From Idiomarina sp. (GTDB lineage: Bacteria > Pseudomonadota > Gammaproteobacteria > Enterobacterales > Alteromonadaceae), in assembly GCA_020832105.1 (NCBI GenBank), contig JAFIFH010000004.1, positions 1 to 51,752 of the forward strand: 51,752 bases of DNA, given 5' to 3'. Positions within the stretch are counted from its first letter, which is position 1, and the number at the start of each line of letters is the position of its first letter. The notes under the pieces were generated by a model that was not told the DNA's origin, did not search any database, and was given only the letters and a program-made list of their open reading frames with translations. Shown one piece after another: positions 37,644-47,573 of this stretch. Position numbers and translations under genes: made by a program.

Positions 37644-38096
37644 TTAAGAGTGTGATTGCAACGTGCGCAGAGCATGTTGCAACGCGAATTCGTAGCCCGC
37701 TGCGCCTAAACCACAGATCACACCTTTAGCGATGCCTGCAAGATAAGACGTGTGGCGGAAGTTCTCGCGCGCGTGAATATTCGACAGGTGCACCTCGATA
37801 AACGGGATGGCAACCGCCTGAAACGCATCGCGCAGCGCTATACTTGTGTGGGTGTAAGCAGCAGGGTTAATGATAATAAATTGATAGTGACCGCGGGCCT
37901 GTTGCACAGCGTCAATCAGCTCGTGCTCGGCATTACTTTGCAGAAATGAGATTTCTACACCGGCCTGGGCGGCCAGCGTGGTTAACTTGTCATTGATGTC
38001 CGCTAAGGTCTCGTGGCCATAGATATCTGGCTCGCGCTGCCCTAGCAAATTCAAATTAGGTCCGTGAAGAACCAAAATACCTGATTTCTGTGTCAT
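37644..38096 (-). CDS. aroQ: 3-Dehydroquinate dehydratase, type II
   Basis: A 150-residue dodecameric shikimate-pathway enzyme. It shows [20 protein letters not shown] with the catalytic Tyr after the loop Arg, [34 protein letters not shown] and [20 protein letters not shown]. It is the first gene of the aroQ-accB-accC-prmA operon. Confidence 0.97.
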   Translation of the reverse strand: MTQKSGILVLHGPNLNLLGQREPDIYGHETLADINDKLTTLAAQAGVEISFLQSNAEHELIDAVQQARGHYQFIIINPAAYTHTSIALRDAFQAVAIPFIEVHLSNIHARENFRHTSYLAGIAKGVICGLGAAGYEFALQHALRTLQSHS

Positions 38097-38151
38097 TCTG
38101 CGGTCATCTGCTGTGATATAGCGAAAACCAAAGTCAGGCCTACGCTAGAAA

Positions 38152-38192
38152 ACCAATATTGGTCATTATACGACTTAAATTTTAAATGACAG
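38152..38192 (-). promoter_or_regulatory. Promoter of aroQ-accBC with operator-like palindrome
   Basis: On the minus strand CTGTCA (38187-38192) and TATAAT (38165-38170) are 16 bp apart. The perfect 12-bp palindrome ACCAATATTGGT (38152-38163) lies right after the -10 and covers the expected transcription start, a typical repressor position. Confidence 0.6.
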
Positions 38193-38230
38193 CAAAATAC
38201 TGGTCTTATCACAGCAGTTAGCCGCAACTT

Positions 38231-40018
38231 CTACTCGTTCATCAAGTTTCGCAGGTGTGCGCTGAAGTCTTCGGCGTTCATAAAGCCAGTTACCCGCATC
38301 GCCGGTATTTCTTCACCCTGAGGGTCAAAGAACAGGATGGTGGGCAAGCCTACCACACGGTAATGGGTTAGTAGCTCTGTATTGATGGCATTGGTGCTGG
38401 TCACGTCCGCTTGCAACACCACAGTGTCTGCAAGTAAGTCCTGTACTTCAGGGTTAGTGAAGGTATAGACCTCGAACTCTTTACAGGCCACACACCAGTC
38501 CGCATAAAGGTCGAGCATGACCCACTGGCCCTCGGCGTTGTCGATACGCTGCTCGACCTCGCTAAGGCCGGTGACCATTTCAAACTGCAGGTGTTCAACA
38601 AAGGCGGACTGAATATAGGGCTTCTGCCAAATCACCCCCGCACTGGCCACCGCAAGCATGATGGCGATCAGCATCACACGGCCGCGGCTGCGCAGTTGTG
38701 GCCAGAAGCTACGGCTGATAATGCCAATGCTGATAGCTATAAATAGTAACCAGATAATCGCGGCAAGGAACATAGGCAACAATCGTTCAAGCAGGAACAT
38801 AGCAACCGCAAGTAGCAGTAAACCAAATACAACCTTCACGCTATTCATCCATGGGCCGGCTTTGGGCAGCAGTTTACCGCCGGACGCACCGATGATCATA
38901 AGTGGTATGCCCATGCCGATACTTAGGGCGTAGAGCACTAATGCGCCGCTTACGACATCGCCGGACTGGGCAATAAAGAGTAATACCCCAGAGAGTGGTG
39001 CGGTGGTGCATGGAGAAGCAATCAGGCCAGACAATGCGCCCATCAGAAATACGCTGCCGTATGCGCCACCTTTTTGTTGTTGGCTCAGGTTGTTGAGCTT
39101 ATTCTGCCAAGCTGCCGGTAACTGCAATGTGTAGGCGCCAAACATGCCTGCAGCCAGTACAACGAACAGAAGTGCTAAGGTGATTAGAATCGCAGGGTGT
39201 TGTAGTAACGCCTGATACTGCATGCCTGCAAGGGCCACCACCACGCCCAGTGCGGTGTAGGTCAGCGCCATGCCTTGTACGTAAACGAAGGAAAGCATAA
39301 AGCCGCGTGCGGTAGTCAGCTTGCCTTTCTGCCCGCCAATGATGCCAGCAATAATGGGGTACATAGGGAATACGCACGGGGTAAATGCCAGGCCCAGGCC
39401 GAGTAAAATAAAGACCAGCATCACCCAGACTAAGTTGTCGGATGACAGTACGTCGCTAAAAGGGCCGCCGGCGGGTTCTGAATAGTCAGCCAGCTGGACG
39501 CCCGACCCCGTGCCTGCTGCGCCTGCGCCTGCGGTTGCCTGTAGGGGAATTTCGTGGCGGGTTGGGGCGTAGCATAAACCAGCATCGGCGCAGCCCTGAA
39601 AGGTAAAGGTGAGCACTGCTGACTCGGCAACAGGGGCCAGGTCGATAACGATTTCCAGTGAATCACGGTAGATAAAGGTTTCACCAAAAAACTCGTCTTC
39701 ATGCTCCAGAGCTGTTGGCAACGGCTGAATACCATAAATAAGAGATTCAGGCTGGTAGCTGAAGCGATGCTGATACAGATAATAACCATCTGCAATATCA
39801 AAGCGCAGGGTTAACTCGTCTTCATTCTGCTCAAAGTCGAACTGAAAAGCGCGATCGACCGGCAAGAAGTCACTGTCATTGCTGGCAAACTGGCCCATGT
39901 TAAAGCTCTGCGCACTGGCAGATGCACTAAAGAATGCGACCACGGCGAACAGCAGAATAGTGTATAGCCAGGTACTCAGGGTGTGGTGGGAAGCTTTGTT
40001 AACTTTGGTATTGATCAT
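38231..40018 (-). CDS. dsbD: Thiol:disulfide interchange protein DsbD
   Basis: A 595-residue inner-membrane reductase that passes electrons from cytoplasmic thioredoxin to periplasmic DsbC, DsbG and CcmG. Domains in order: signal peptide ending ASA; periplasmic alpha domain with the pair in FQGCADAGLCYAPTRHE; eight-helix beta domain with membrane cysteines in AFTPCVFPMYP and ASPCTTAPL; thioredoxin-like gamma domain with DLYADWCVACKEFEVYTF. ATG 40018 is chosen because the longer frame adds a stretch before a normal signal peptide. cutA lies upstream on the same strand, as in E. coli. Confidence 0.94.
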   Translation of the reverse strand: MINTKVNKASHHTLSTWLYTILLFAVVAFFSASASAQSFNMGQFASNDSDFLPVDRAFQFDFEQNEDELTLRFDIADGYYLYQHRFSYQPESLIYGIQPLPTALEHEDEFFGETFIYRDSLEIVIDLAPVAESAVLTFTFQGCADAGLCYAPTRHEIPLQATAGAGAAGTGSGVQLADYSEPAGGPFSDVLSSDNLVWVMLVFILLGLGLAFTPCVFPMYPIIAGIIGGQKGKLTTARGFMLSFVYVQGMALTYTALGVVVALAGMQYQALLQHPAILITLALLFVVLAAGMFGAYTLQLPAAWQNKLNNLSQQQKGGAYGSVFLMGALSGLIASPCTTAPLSGVLLFIAQSGDVVSGALVLYALSIGMGIPLMIIGASGGKLLPKAGPWMNSVKVVFGLLLLAVAMFLLERLLPMFLAAIIWLLFIAISIGIISRSFWPQLRSRGRVMLIAIMLAVASAGVIWQKPYIQSAFVEHLQFEMVTGLSEVEQRIDNAEGQWVMLDLYADWCVACKEFEVYTFTNPEVQDLLADTVVLQADVTSTNAINTELLTHYRVVGLPTILFFDPQGEEIPAMRVTGFMNAEDFSAHLRNLMNE

Positions 40019-40130
40019 AACTATAATTGCGACTCTGGTTAAACGTTGCCAGCAAGATGCCAACACATGTCCGGGTAAATAATTGTGACAGATATACCAG
40101 CGTCACATGAACTGGCGATGAGGTGGATGC

Positions 40131-40487
40131 CTACACTTGGGTAACGGCACCGATCCAGTTCAGGTAATCAGCAAGGCCGTGGGTAATCGGCGTGGCGATA
40201 ATTTCTGGCGTATCATAAGGATGCAACTCTACTAATTTCGCTTCAAGTTGCGAGTAGCAGCGCTCCTGGGTTTTAATGATTAACAGGAGTTCATGGCTGC
40301 GCTCAACTTTACCTTGCCATTCATACACAGAGTCGATGCCAGGGACTATATTCACACAGGCAGCCAGTTTTGCGCTGACAACGCGCGCGGCAATACGCTC
40401 TGCGGTGACCGAATCCGGCACTGTACACAGCACTTTGAGATAACCGCTGCTGACTGCTGAAGACCCGGGCGTTTGTTTTACGGACAT
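40131..40487 (-). CDS. cutA: Divalent-cation tolerance protein CutA
   Basis: A 118-residue trimeric PII-like protein linked to copper tolerance in E. coli, with unclear mechanism. Conserved parts are LCTVPDSVTAERIAARVVSAKLAACVNIVPGIDSVYEWQGKV (read as consecutive family segments), ELLLIIKT and HPYDTPEIIATPI. ATG 40487 is chosen because GGAG lies six bases upstream on the minus strand; the longer frame would cross the region shared with fxsA. Confidence 0.93.
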   Translation of the reverse strand: MSVKQTPGSSAVSSGYLKVLCTVPDSVTAERIAARVVSAKLAACVNIVPGIDSVYEWQGKVERSHELLLIIKTQERCYSQLEAKLVELHPYDTPEIIATPITHGLADYLNWIGAVTQV

Positions 40488-40570
40488 AAGAGCTCCATGG
40501 ATTACTGCGATACGGTTGAAAATACTTCTATGATGCCCCATCTGACCATTAACACCAAACAGGAATGATT

Positions 40571-41125
40571 ATGTTTCAAATACTCTTACTATTTTTTATC
40601 GTGGTTCCTATTGTTGAGATCGCAGTATTGCTGCAGGTTGGGAGCCTTATCGGCGGTTTAAATACGCTGCTGTTGATCATTGTCACTGCGGTGGTGGGTG
40701 CGACGCTGGTGAAACAGCAGGGCATGCAGAACTGGATGACCATGCAGGCGAAGCTAGCACAAGGGCAAATGCCCGGACTTGAAATGGCCGGTGGTTTGCT
40801 GATTTTCCTCGCCGGGGTATTCCTGATCACCCCGGGCTTTGTCACTGACCTGGTAGGCCTGGCATTTCTTTTGCCGCCAACCCGGCATGCCATTGCGCGA
40901 ACCATGATGAAGCGGATGATCGTGCGCAGCGGCAGTGCCAGTTCGACCCAGTTTCATTTCCGTCAACGTACAACTCATTCAGGGTCGCGCCCTGGTAACG
41001 CCGCTAATGATGACGAAGGTACCGTGATTGATGGTGAGTATAGCGAACAGCGTGGACCAGAAAAGCAGATCAATGATCAACCTGATATGACTGTTAGCAC
41101 TAAGGATGATGAGAGAAAAAATTAA
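40571..41125 (+). CDS. fxsA: FxsA family membrane protein
   Basis: A 184-residue inner-membrane protein. MFQILLLFFIVVPIVEIAVLL and the following hydrophobic stretches (LNTLLLIIVTAVVGATLV, LLIFLAGVFLITPGFVTDLVGLAFLL) give three to four membrane segments; the C-terminal 60 residues are polar and probably cytoplasmic. In E. coli, overproduced FxsA relieves phage T7 exclusion by the F plasmid. ATG 40571 has AGGA six bases upstream. It precedes groES as in enterobacteria. Confidence 0.93.
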   Translation: MFQILLLFFIVVPIVEIAVLLQVGSLIGGLNTLLLIIVTAVVGATLVKQQGMQNWMTMQAKLAQGQMPGLEMAGGLLIFLAGVFLITPGFVTDLVGLAFLLPPTRHAIARTMMKRMIVRSGSASSTQFHFRQRTTHSGSRPGNAANDDEGTVIDGEYSEQRGPEKQINDQPDMTVSTKDDERKN

Positions 41126-41143
41126 ATTTTTTTTCTCTAAGCC

Positions 41144-41171
41144 CTTGGATTCCCTCGACCCGCCCCCATTT
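41144..41171 (+). promoter_or_regulatory. Sigma-32 heat-shock promoter of groES-groEL
   Basis: CTTGGA (41144-41149, cf. CTTGAA) and CCCCATTT (41164-41171) with a 14-bp spacer, matching the RpoH consensus. It lies about 75 bp before groES. No complete CIRCE element is seen. Confidence 0.88.
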
Positions 41172-41246
41172 TGCTTACAACAAAAAATTTAACAGTGGCC
41201 GATTAGGCCTTTGGTTATGTCCACCTCATATTTAGGGAGTATCAAA

Positions 41247-41537
41247 ATGAAACTTCGTCCTTTGCACGACCGTGTGATTGTTAAGCGTTCAGACGCCGAG
41301 AGTAAGTCACCGGGTGGCATCGTTTTAACTGGCTCTGCCGCTGAAAAATCAACCCGCGGTGAAATCATTGCTGTAGGTAATGGTCGCATTCTCGATAGTG
41401 GTGAAGTGAAACCATTGGACGTGAAGGTTGGCGACAAAGTCTTATTCAGTGAAGGCTACGGCGTGAAAACCGAGAAGCTGGACGGCGAAGAAGTGCTGAT
41501 CATGAGTGAATCAGACATCCTGGCTATCGTTGAATAA
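41247..41537 (+). CDS. groES: Co-chaperonin GroES
   Basis: A 96-residue lid of the GroEL chamber, forming a heptamer. It starts [14 protein letters not shown], has the mobile loop ([18 protein letters not shown]) and ends [11 protein letters not shown] 41247 is fixed by the family start and by AGGGAG at 41234-41239; the upstream in-frame start would add 12 residues. Confidence 0.98.
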   Translation: MKLRPLHDRVIVKRSDAESKSPGGIVLTGSAAEKSTRGEIIAVGNGRILDSGEVKPLDVKVGDKVLFSEGYGVKTEKLDGEEVLIMSESDILAIVE

Positions 41538-41550
41538 TTGCAAAACCTAA

Positions 41551-43203
<1,653 letters not shown>

Positions 43204-43225
43204 GTCAGCCCCTTTGACTTGCTCA

Positions 43226-43252
43226 AAAGCCGCGCTTCTTGCGCGGCTTTTT
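43226..43252 (+). terminator. Terminator of groES-groEL
   Basis: AAAGCCGCGC (43226-43235), loop TTCTT, GCGCGGCTTT (43241-43250), then TT, CATTTTT. Confidence 0.92.
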
Positions 43253-43357
43253 CATTTTTATGAAAAACTTTACACAGCTTGCAATGCAACAAGTTGCTTA
43301 AAAATTGGTCATACGCTACAACAGTAAGAGAAACAACACCTTCGTGAGGAGGACTAC

Positions 43358-43885
43358 ATGGTGGACTTAATGAATAAACGTAAGCTTTCATGGGTTGCTG
43401 CAGCTGCATTGATCATGCCGTTGGCGCTCCCATTTGCGGCGCAAAGTGCCGAGCTAAAAATCGAGTTTCATGAGCCTGAGCGTTTCTCAGACATTGAACC
43501 TGCACGAGAGAACCGCGAACGTTTTCGTGAGCGGACCCTGGAAGGGTTCGAGCAAATTTTTACGGAACTGGCTGAAACCTTGCCTGACGATCAGGTACTC
43601 AATATTAGAGTAACCAATATTGATTTAGCAGGTTATGTTGATCACGTGCAACGTGACGGCGGTTTACAGCCTATGCGGGTGGTTCGCCAAAGCGAGGCAC
43701 CAATGATCAGCTTTGAATACTCGCTGGTAGACGCTGACGGTAACGTACTACAAGAGGGTGAAGAGCGTTTGCGTGGCCGCGGTGTTGCAGAACAGCTGCG
43801 TCGAGGCACTCGCGCAGAATATGACCATCTCCGTATGGAAAAGGAAATGATCGAACGTTGGTTTAAGCGTAACTTTGACGTGTAA
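43358..43885 (+). CDS. DUF3016 family exported protein
   Basis: A 175-residue protein with a signal peptide (ending AAQSA before ELKIEFHEPERFSDI). The sequence fits the DUF3016 family: a start with a 'F.(D)' segment after the signal, LNIRVTNIDLAGYVDH, ISFEYSLVDADGNVLQEGEE and a C-terminal MEKEMIERWFKRNF. It is probably periplasmic; function is unknown. AGGAGG (43347-43352) is five bases before ATG 43358. Confidence 0.85.
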   Translation: MVDLMNKRKLSWVAAAALIMPLALPFAAQSAELKIEFHEPERFSDIEPARENRERFRERTLEGFEQIFTELAETLPDDQVLNIRVTNIDLAGYVDHVQRDGGLQPMRVVRQSEAPMISFEYSLVDADGNVLQEGEERLRGRGVAEQLRRGTRAEYDHLRMEKEMIERWFKRNFDV

Positions 43886-43937
43886 AGAGATCGTTGGCCA
43901 AGCGAGTAGTAAAGTTCTAATCGCTGCTGCCGATAGC

Positions 43938-43968
43938 AAAACGAGGAGCTAAGCTCCTCGTTTTTTTT
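43938..43968 (+). terminator. Terminator of the DUF3016 gene
   Basis: ACGAGGAGC (43941-43949), loop TAA-type, GCTCCTCGT (43953-43961) and eight T. Confidence 0.93.
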
Positions 43969-44000
43969 AACCAAATACGTTTACTACGTAGGAGGCATGC

Positions 44001-44183
44001 ATGGAAGTTTCAATGAATAGCCAACAGGCACTGGAAGTTAAAGGTGTTCAAATGGCGAACAACCAACAGAAAGCAGAAGGTCAGGCATCTTTGCAATTGC
44101 TGGATGCAGCTGCGGTGACAACCACCATGAGCAAAGCGACACCAAGCGCATCTGTTGGCAACAACATCAACACCACTGCTTAA
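44001..44183 (+). CDS. Small protein, possibly YjfB-like
   Basis: A 60-residue protein with an excellent ribosome-binding site (AGGAGG, five bases before ATG). It is rich in Gln, Ala, Asn and Ser, predicted helical in the middle (NQQKAEGQASLQLLDAAA), and ends VGNNINTTA. The general layout (short helix with Gln and a terminal G-x-NI motif) recalls the YjfB 'putative motility protein' family, but this is a weak match from memory. No export signal. The stop codon overlaps that of convergent epmB. Confidence 0.68.
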   Translation: MEVSMNSQQALEVKGVQMANNQQKAEGQASLQLLDAAAVTTTMSKATPSASVGNNINTTA

Positions 44184-45226
44184 TTGTGCAGAGGTGTTTT
44201 ACTCGCTTCGCCGGCAATTTCCCGTACCAGCTTAGGTACCAGAAACCCTGGCAAGCGTTGTAATAGGCTGTTGATAAGAAGGTTGGCATCGGTATCGCTC
44301 ACCGCAAAGTGGGCGGCACCCGCCACCTTATCCAATTGATGCAAATAGTAAGGCATCACCCCCATAGCAAAAAGCTTCTCGCTTAGACCCTGTAGAATGT
44401 CCGCACTGTTGTTGACCCCTTTGAGTAACACACTCTGATTGAGTAGATGGACCCCATGTTGGCGCCATAAGGCTAAACCATGTGCAAGCTCGGGGCTGAG
44501 TTCCTGAGGGTGGTTGGCATGAATCACTAAAATGGCATGCAGGCGGCTTTGCTCGAGTCGTTGTGCCAGGTCTTGGGTGAGCCGCGCTGGAATAACCACT
44601 GGCAGTCGAGTATGAATACGAACTCGAGTCAGTTGCGGCAGTGATTCCAACATGGTCAAAATCGTATCCAGCTGTTGATCGTTAGCCATCAGGGGGTCGC
44701 CACCGCTAAGAATGACTTCATTCAAGTCTGGCTGGGTTAAAATGTAGTTGCGCGCGTTTTCCAGCTCTTTGCGCCCTAGTTTATGGGCGTCGTACGGAAA
44801 GTGGCGACGGAAGCAATAGCGGCAATTCACTGCACATCCACCACGCACGATAAGTAACAGGCGCGAGCGATACTTATGCAAAATGCCGCTTTGCAGGCTG
44901 GCGCTCTCTTCATTTAATGGGTCTGTGGTATAACCGCTGACGTTGTCAAACTCGGCCTGCATGGGCCAAACCTGGCGCAACAGCGGGTCTTCAATATCTC
45001 CTTCACGCATGAGCTGAGCAAAGTGCTGTGGAACCCGCATTGGGAACAGGCTTCTGGCCGGGGCGTGGGCTTCAGCCCACGCTTTAGGTAATGAAAGTGC
45101 TTCAGCCAGTGCTAACGGCGAGGTATACGCCTGCGCAATTTGCTGCTGCCAACTCAGTTGCGCGGTCACACTTGTTGTGGATATATGCAAATCAGCTGAC
45201 GCTTTGGGGGACCATGCAGATGTCAT
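44180..45226 (-). CDS. epmB: EF-P (R)-beta-lysine biosynthesis: lysine 2,3-aminomutase
   Basis: A 348-residue radical-SAM, PLP-dependent enzyme that turns L-alpha-lysine into (R)-beta-lysine for modification of elongation factor P. The 4Fe-4S motif is C131-AVN-C135-RY-C138, in RGGCAVNCRYCFRRHFPY. Further segments are EVILSGGDPLMANDQQL and RVRIHTRLPVVIPARL. It is divergent from efp across a 113-bp intergenic region, as in E. coli. Confidence 0.95.
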   Translation of the reverse strand: MTSAWSPKASADLHISTTSVTAQLSWQQQIAQAYTSPLALAEALSLPKAWAEAHAPARSLFPMRVPQHFAQLMREGDIEDPLLRQVWPMQAEFDNVSGYTTDPLNEESASLQSGILHKYRSRLLLIVRGGCAVNCRYCFRRHFPYDAHKLGRKELENARNYILTQPDLNEVILSGGDPLMANDQQLDTILTMLESLPQLTRVRIHTRLPVVIPARLTQDLAQRLEQSRLHAILVIHANHPQELSPELAHGLALWRQHGVHLLNQSVLLKGVNNSADILQGLSEKLFAMGVMPYYLHQLDKVAGAAHFAVSDTDANLLINSLLQRLPGFLVPKLVREIAGEASKTPLHN

Positions 45227-45339
45227 AACGAGATATAATTGGCGTTTTCAGAGAATAGAGATTTATTTTACCTGAAATCAGCCATCGTTTGGTTTATTAT
45301 TGATGCAAATTTGTAGACATCCCAGCAAAGAGGATACCC

Positions 45340-45909
45340 ATGGCAAGTTACAGCACCAGCGAATTTAAAGGCGGCCTAAAGATCATGCAGGACGGTGAGC
45401 CGTGCAGCATTTTAGAAAATGAAATGGTTAAACCAGGCAAAGGTCAGGCATTTAACCGGGTAAAAATTCGCAAGCTGATTAGCGGTAAAGTGGTTGAGAA
45501 AACATTCAAGTCAGGCGAAAGCGTTGAAGCGGCTGACGTGCAGGAGATTGAACTCGCATATTTGTACAGCGACGGCGAATTCTGGCACTTTATGAATAAC
45601 GAAACCTTTGAGCAAATTGGCGCTGATAGCGCTGCTGTAGGGGACACTACTAAGTGGTTAGTAGAGCAGGACGTTTGCACGGTGACATTGTGGGATGGAA
45701 AGCCAATTAACGTGAATCCGCCAAACTTTGTTGAGCTGGAAATCGTTGAAACTGACCCAGGCCTGAAAGGTGATACTCAGGGCACTGGCGGTAAACCAGC
45801 TACGTTGACCACGGGTGCAGTGGTTCGTGTCCCTTTATTTGTGCAAACGGGTGAAGTGATCAAAGTAGATACTCGAAACGGTGAGTATGTATCTCGGGTA
45901 CAGAAGTAA
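45340..45909 (+). CDS. efp: Elongation factor P
   Basis: A 189-residue translation factor that rescues ribosomes stalled at polyproline stretches. Three beta-barrel domains are expected. The modified residue is Lys34 in VKPGKGQAF, in the context typical of beta-lysylated EF-P. The chain has the standard start [15 protein letters not shown] and ends [10 protein letters not shown]. It is flanked by epmB and epmA, whose products build the modification. Confidence 0.97.
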   Translation: MASYSTSEFKGGLKIMQDGEPCSILENEMVKPGKGQAFNRVKIRKLISGKVVEKTFKSGESVEAADVQEIELAYLYSDGEFWHFMNNETFEQIGADSAAVGDTTKWLVEQDVCTVTLWDGKPINVNPPNFVELEIVETDPGLKGDTQGTGGKPATLTTGAVVRVPLFVQTGEVIKVDTRNGEYVSRVQK

Positions 45910-45998
45910 GTATTAGCGAGCAGTGTGTTAGCGGCAGCCGCTTGGTAAGGCCACTGCAGCCAACGCAACATGCGCTCGACCAATTAGCAGTACAGAAT

Positions 45999-46022
45999 GG
46001 CGTCCATTGGGCGCCTTTTTTA
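45999..46022 (+). terminator. Terminator of efp
   Basis: GGCGTCC (45999-46005), loop ATT, GGGCGCC (46009-46015), with one G-T pair, then six T. It ends 22 bases before epmA, which therefore needs read-through or a promoter of its own. Confidence 0.85.
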
Positions 46023-46044
46023 ATCGCAGGATTAGGTAAGTAGC

Positions 46045-47019
46045 ATGCAGCAGTCTTCAGATTCCTGGCAGCCTGGATTGAGCCCGCAGCGCCTGCGGGA
46101 GCGGGCGCAATGTATGGCCACTATTCGTGAGTTTTTTGCCCAGCGTGGTGTGCTCGAGGTAGATACCCCAATTCTGGCGTCAGCTGGGGTCACCGACCCG
46201 CACTTATCTAATGCGACAACTACGCTGAGCTGGCAAACAGACAAGCAGTGGTACTTGCAAACATCGCCCGAATACGCGATGAAACGATTGCTAGCGGCTG
46301 GCAGCGGCTGTATTTATCAAATCGCAAAAGTAATCCGCGATGATGAAGTAGGGCGCTTTCATAATCCTGAGTTCAGCATGCTGGAATGGTACCGGGTAGG
46401 TTTCGATGAGCACCAGTTAATGGACGAAGTTGACCTGCTTTTGCAAACGTTACTACAAGCTGAGCCAGCGCAACGCTATACGTATCAGCAGGTATTTAAA
46501 CGGTATCTAAATATTGATCCGTTAACCGACCAAGGACTGAACGAATTGAAAGCCTGGTTGGTCGCGCAGAATATTGGCGACTGGGTGAGCCAGGAAAACG
46601 ACAACGACGTATTACTCCACTTGGCGATGAGTCATTACATTGAGCCTTTGATTGGTAAAGCATCGCCCTGCTTTATTTATAATTTCCCGGCGTCCCAGGC
46701 CGCTTTGGCGCAGTTAGATACCGATGACTCACGGGTAGCCCGCCGTTTTGAGGTCTATTATCAGGGAATTGAATTAGCCAATGGCTTTTATGAATTAACC
46801 GACGCCCAGGTTCAGGCAGCACGATTTGCCGAGGACAATCAGCAACGCCAGACTATGGGGCGGCCTCAGGCGGCTACGGATAAAAAACTACTGGCGGCAC
46901 TGGCGGCAGGTGTTCCCGATTGTGCAGGGGTTGCTTTGGGGCTAGATCGTTTACTTATGCTGAAGTGGGGCGCACAACACATTGATGAAGTGCAGAGCTT
47001 TAGCATTCATCGGGCGTAA
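46045..47019 (+). CDS. epmA: EF-P lysine-lysyltransferase (GenX/PoxA)
   Basis: A 324-residue relative of the lysyl-tRNA synthetase catalytic core, without the anticodon-binding domain. It activates (R)-beta-lysine and attaches it to Lys34 of EF-P. Class II synthetase motifs are FFAQRGVLEVDTPIL, QTSPEYAMKRLLAAG, FHNPEFSMLEWYR and the terminal GVALGLDRLLML. It lies 135 bp after efp, so the full set epmB-efp-epmA is contiguous. Confidence 0.96.
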   Translation: MQQSSDSWQPGLSPQRLRERAQCMATIREFFAQRGVLEVDTPILASAGVTDPHLSNATTTLSWQTDKQWYLQTSPEYAMKRLLAAGSGCIYQIAKVIRDDEVGRFHNPEFSMLEWYRVGFDEHQLMDEVDLLLQTLLQAEPAQRYTYQQVFKRYLNIDPLTDQGLNELKAWLVAQNIGDWVSQENDNDVLLHLAMSHYIEPLIGKASPCFIYNFPASQAALAQLDTDDSRVARRFEVYYQGIELANGFYELTDAQVQAARFAEDNQQRQTMGRPQAATDKKLLAALAAGVPDCAGVALGLDRLLMLKWGAQHIDEVQSFSIHRA

Positions 47020-47040
47020 GTGAATTGCAAAAGCAAAACA

Positions 47041-47060
47041 GAATGTTATACTATTACACT
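47041..47060 (+). promoter_or_regulatory. Zur-box-like palindrome before the MerC-domain gene
   Basis: AATGTTATA and TATTACACT flank a central C. This approximates the gammaproteobacterial Zur operator (ATGTTATA, TATAACAT arms). A TATACT -10 (47047-47052) is embedded in it, as expected for a repressor site, 24 bp before the start codon. Confidence 0.5.
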
Positions 47061-47083
47061 GGAAATTTACTCAAGGTTATTTG

Positions 47084-47545
47084 ATGAAGCATAAACCCTT
47101 AGATAAGACAGGGATCTGGCTGGCCATTGTATGTGCGCTGCACTGCCTGCTCGTGCCTGTATTACTACCAACATTGTCTTTGGTAGGCTTATCGTTTTTG
47201 GGTGCGGAATCACTTGAGCGGATGGTACTTACCGCAAGTGCCATCATCGGTGCTATTGCAATTGGTATCGGCACCCGCCATCACCGTAGTGCTCTGCCGA
47301 TGCTAGCTTTAGCTGCGGGGGTTGTGCTCTACTTTAATAAACATCATATTGGCCACCAGTTTGGTCATTACTGGGAAATCCCAGTGGTGCTAACCGGCGC
47401 TGCGTTGCTGATTGTCGGACACTTGCTTAACCTGTATTTATGCCGGGTTAGTAAAGCGAAAAACTGTGACGTTGCCGCCGAAGCAGTTAGCGCTAATGTA
47501 TCGGCGGACACTGAAGTTAATTTCAATACAAAGAGCTCACTTTAA
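47084..47545 (+). CDS. MerC-domain membrane protein
   Basis: A 153-residue inner-membrane protein with about four hydrophobic segments (IWLAIVCALHCLLVPVLLPTL, VLTASAIIGAIAIGIG, ALPMLALAAGVVLYF, EIPVVLTGAALLIVGHLLNL). Cys17 and Cys21 in CALHC are in the first helix, as in MerC mercury transporters; a His-rich loop (KHHIGHQFGH, 87-95) and Cys120/Cys128 could bind metal. No mer genes are near, so transport of zinc or another metal is as likely as mercury. ATG 47084 is chosen for the AAGG at 47074-47077. Confidence 0.85.
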   Translation: MKHKPLDKTGIWLAIVCALHCLLVPVLLPTLSLVGLSFLGAESLERMVLTASAIIGAIAIGIGTRHHRSALPMLALAAGVVLYFNKHHIGHQFGHYWEIPVVLTGAALLIVGHLLNLYLCRVSKAKNCDVAAEAVSANVSADTEVNFNTKSSL

Positions 47546-47573
47546 CAGCCCGCCAGATAACTTTCTCTACCCT

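Noticed and set aside
41094-41103. TTAGCACTAA as a CIRCE (HrcA) element before groES
   Set aside because: Only the left half is present, no GAGTGCTAA follows at the right distance, and it lies inside the end of fxsA.
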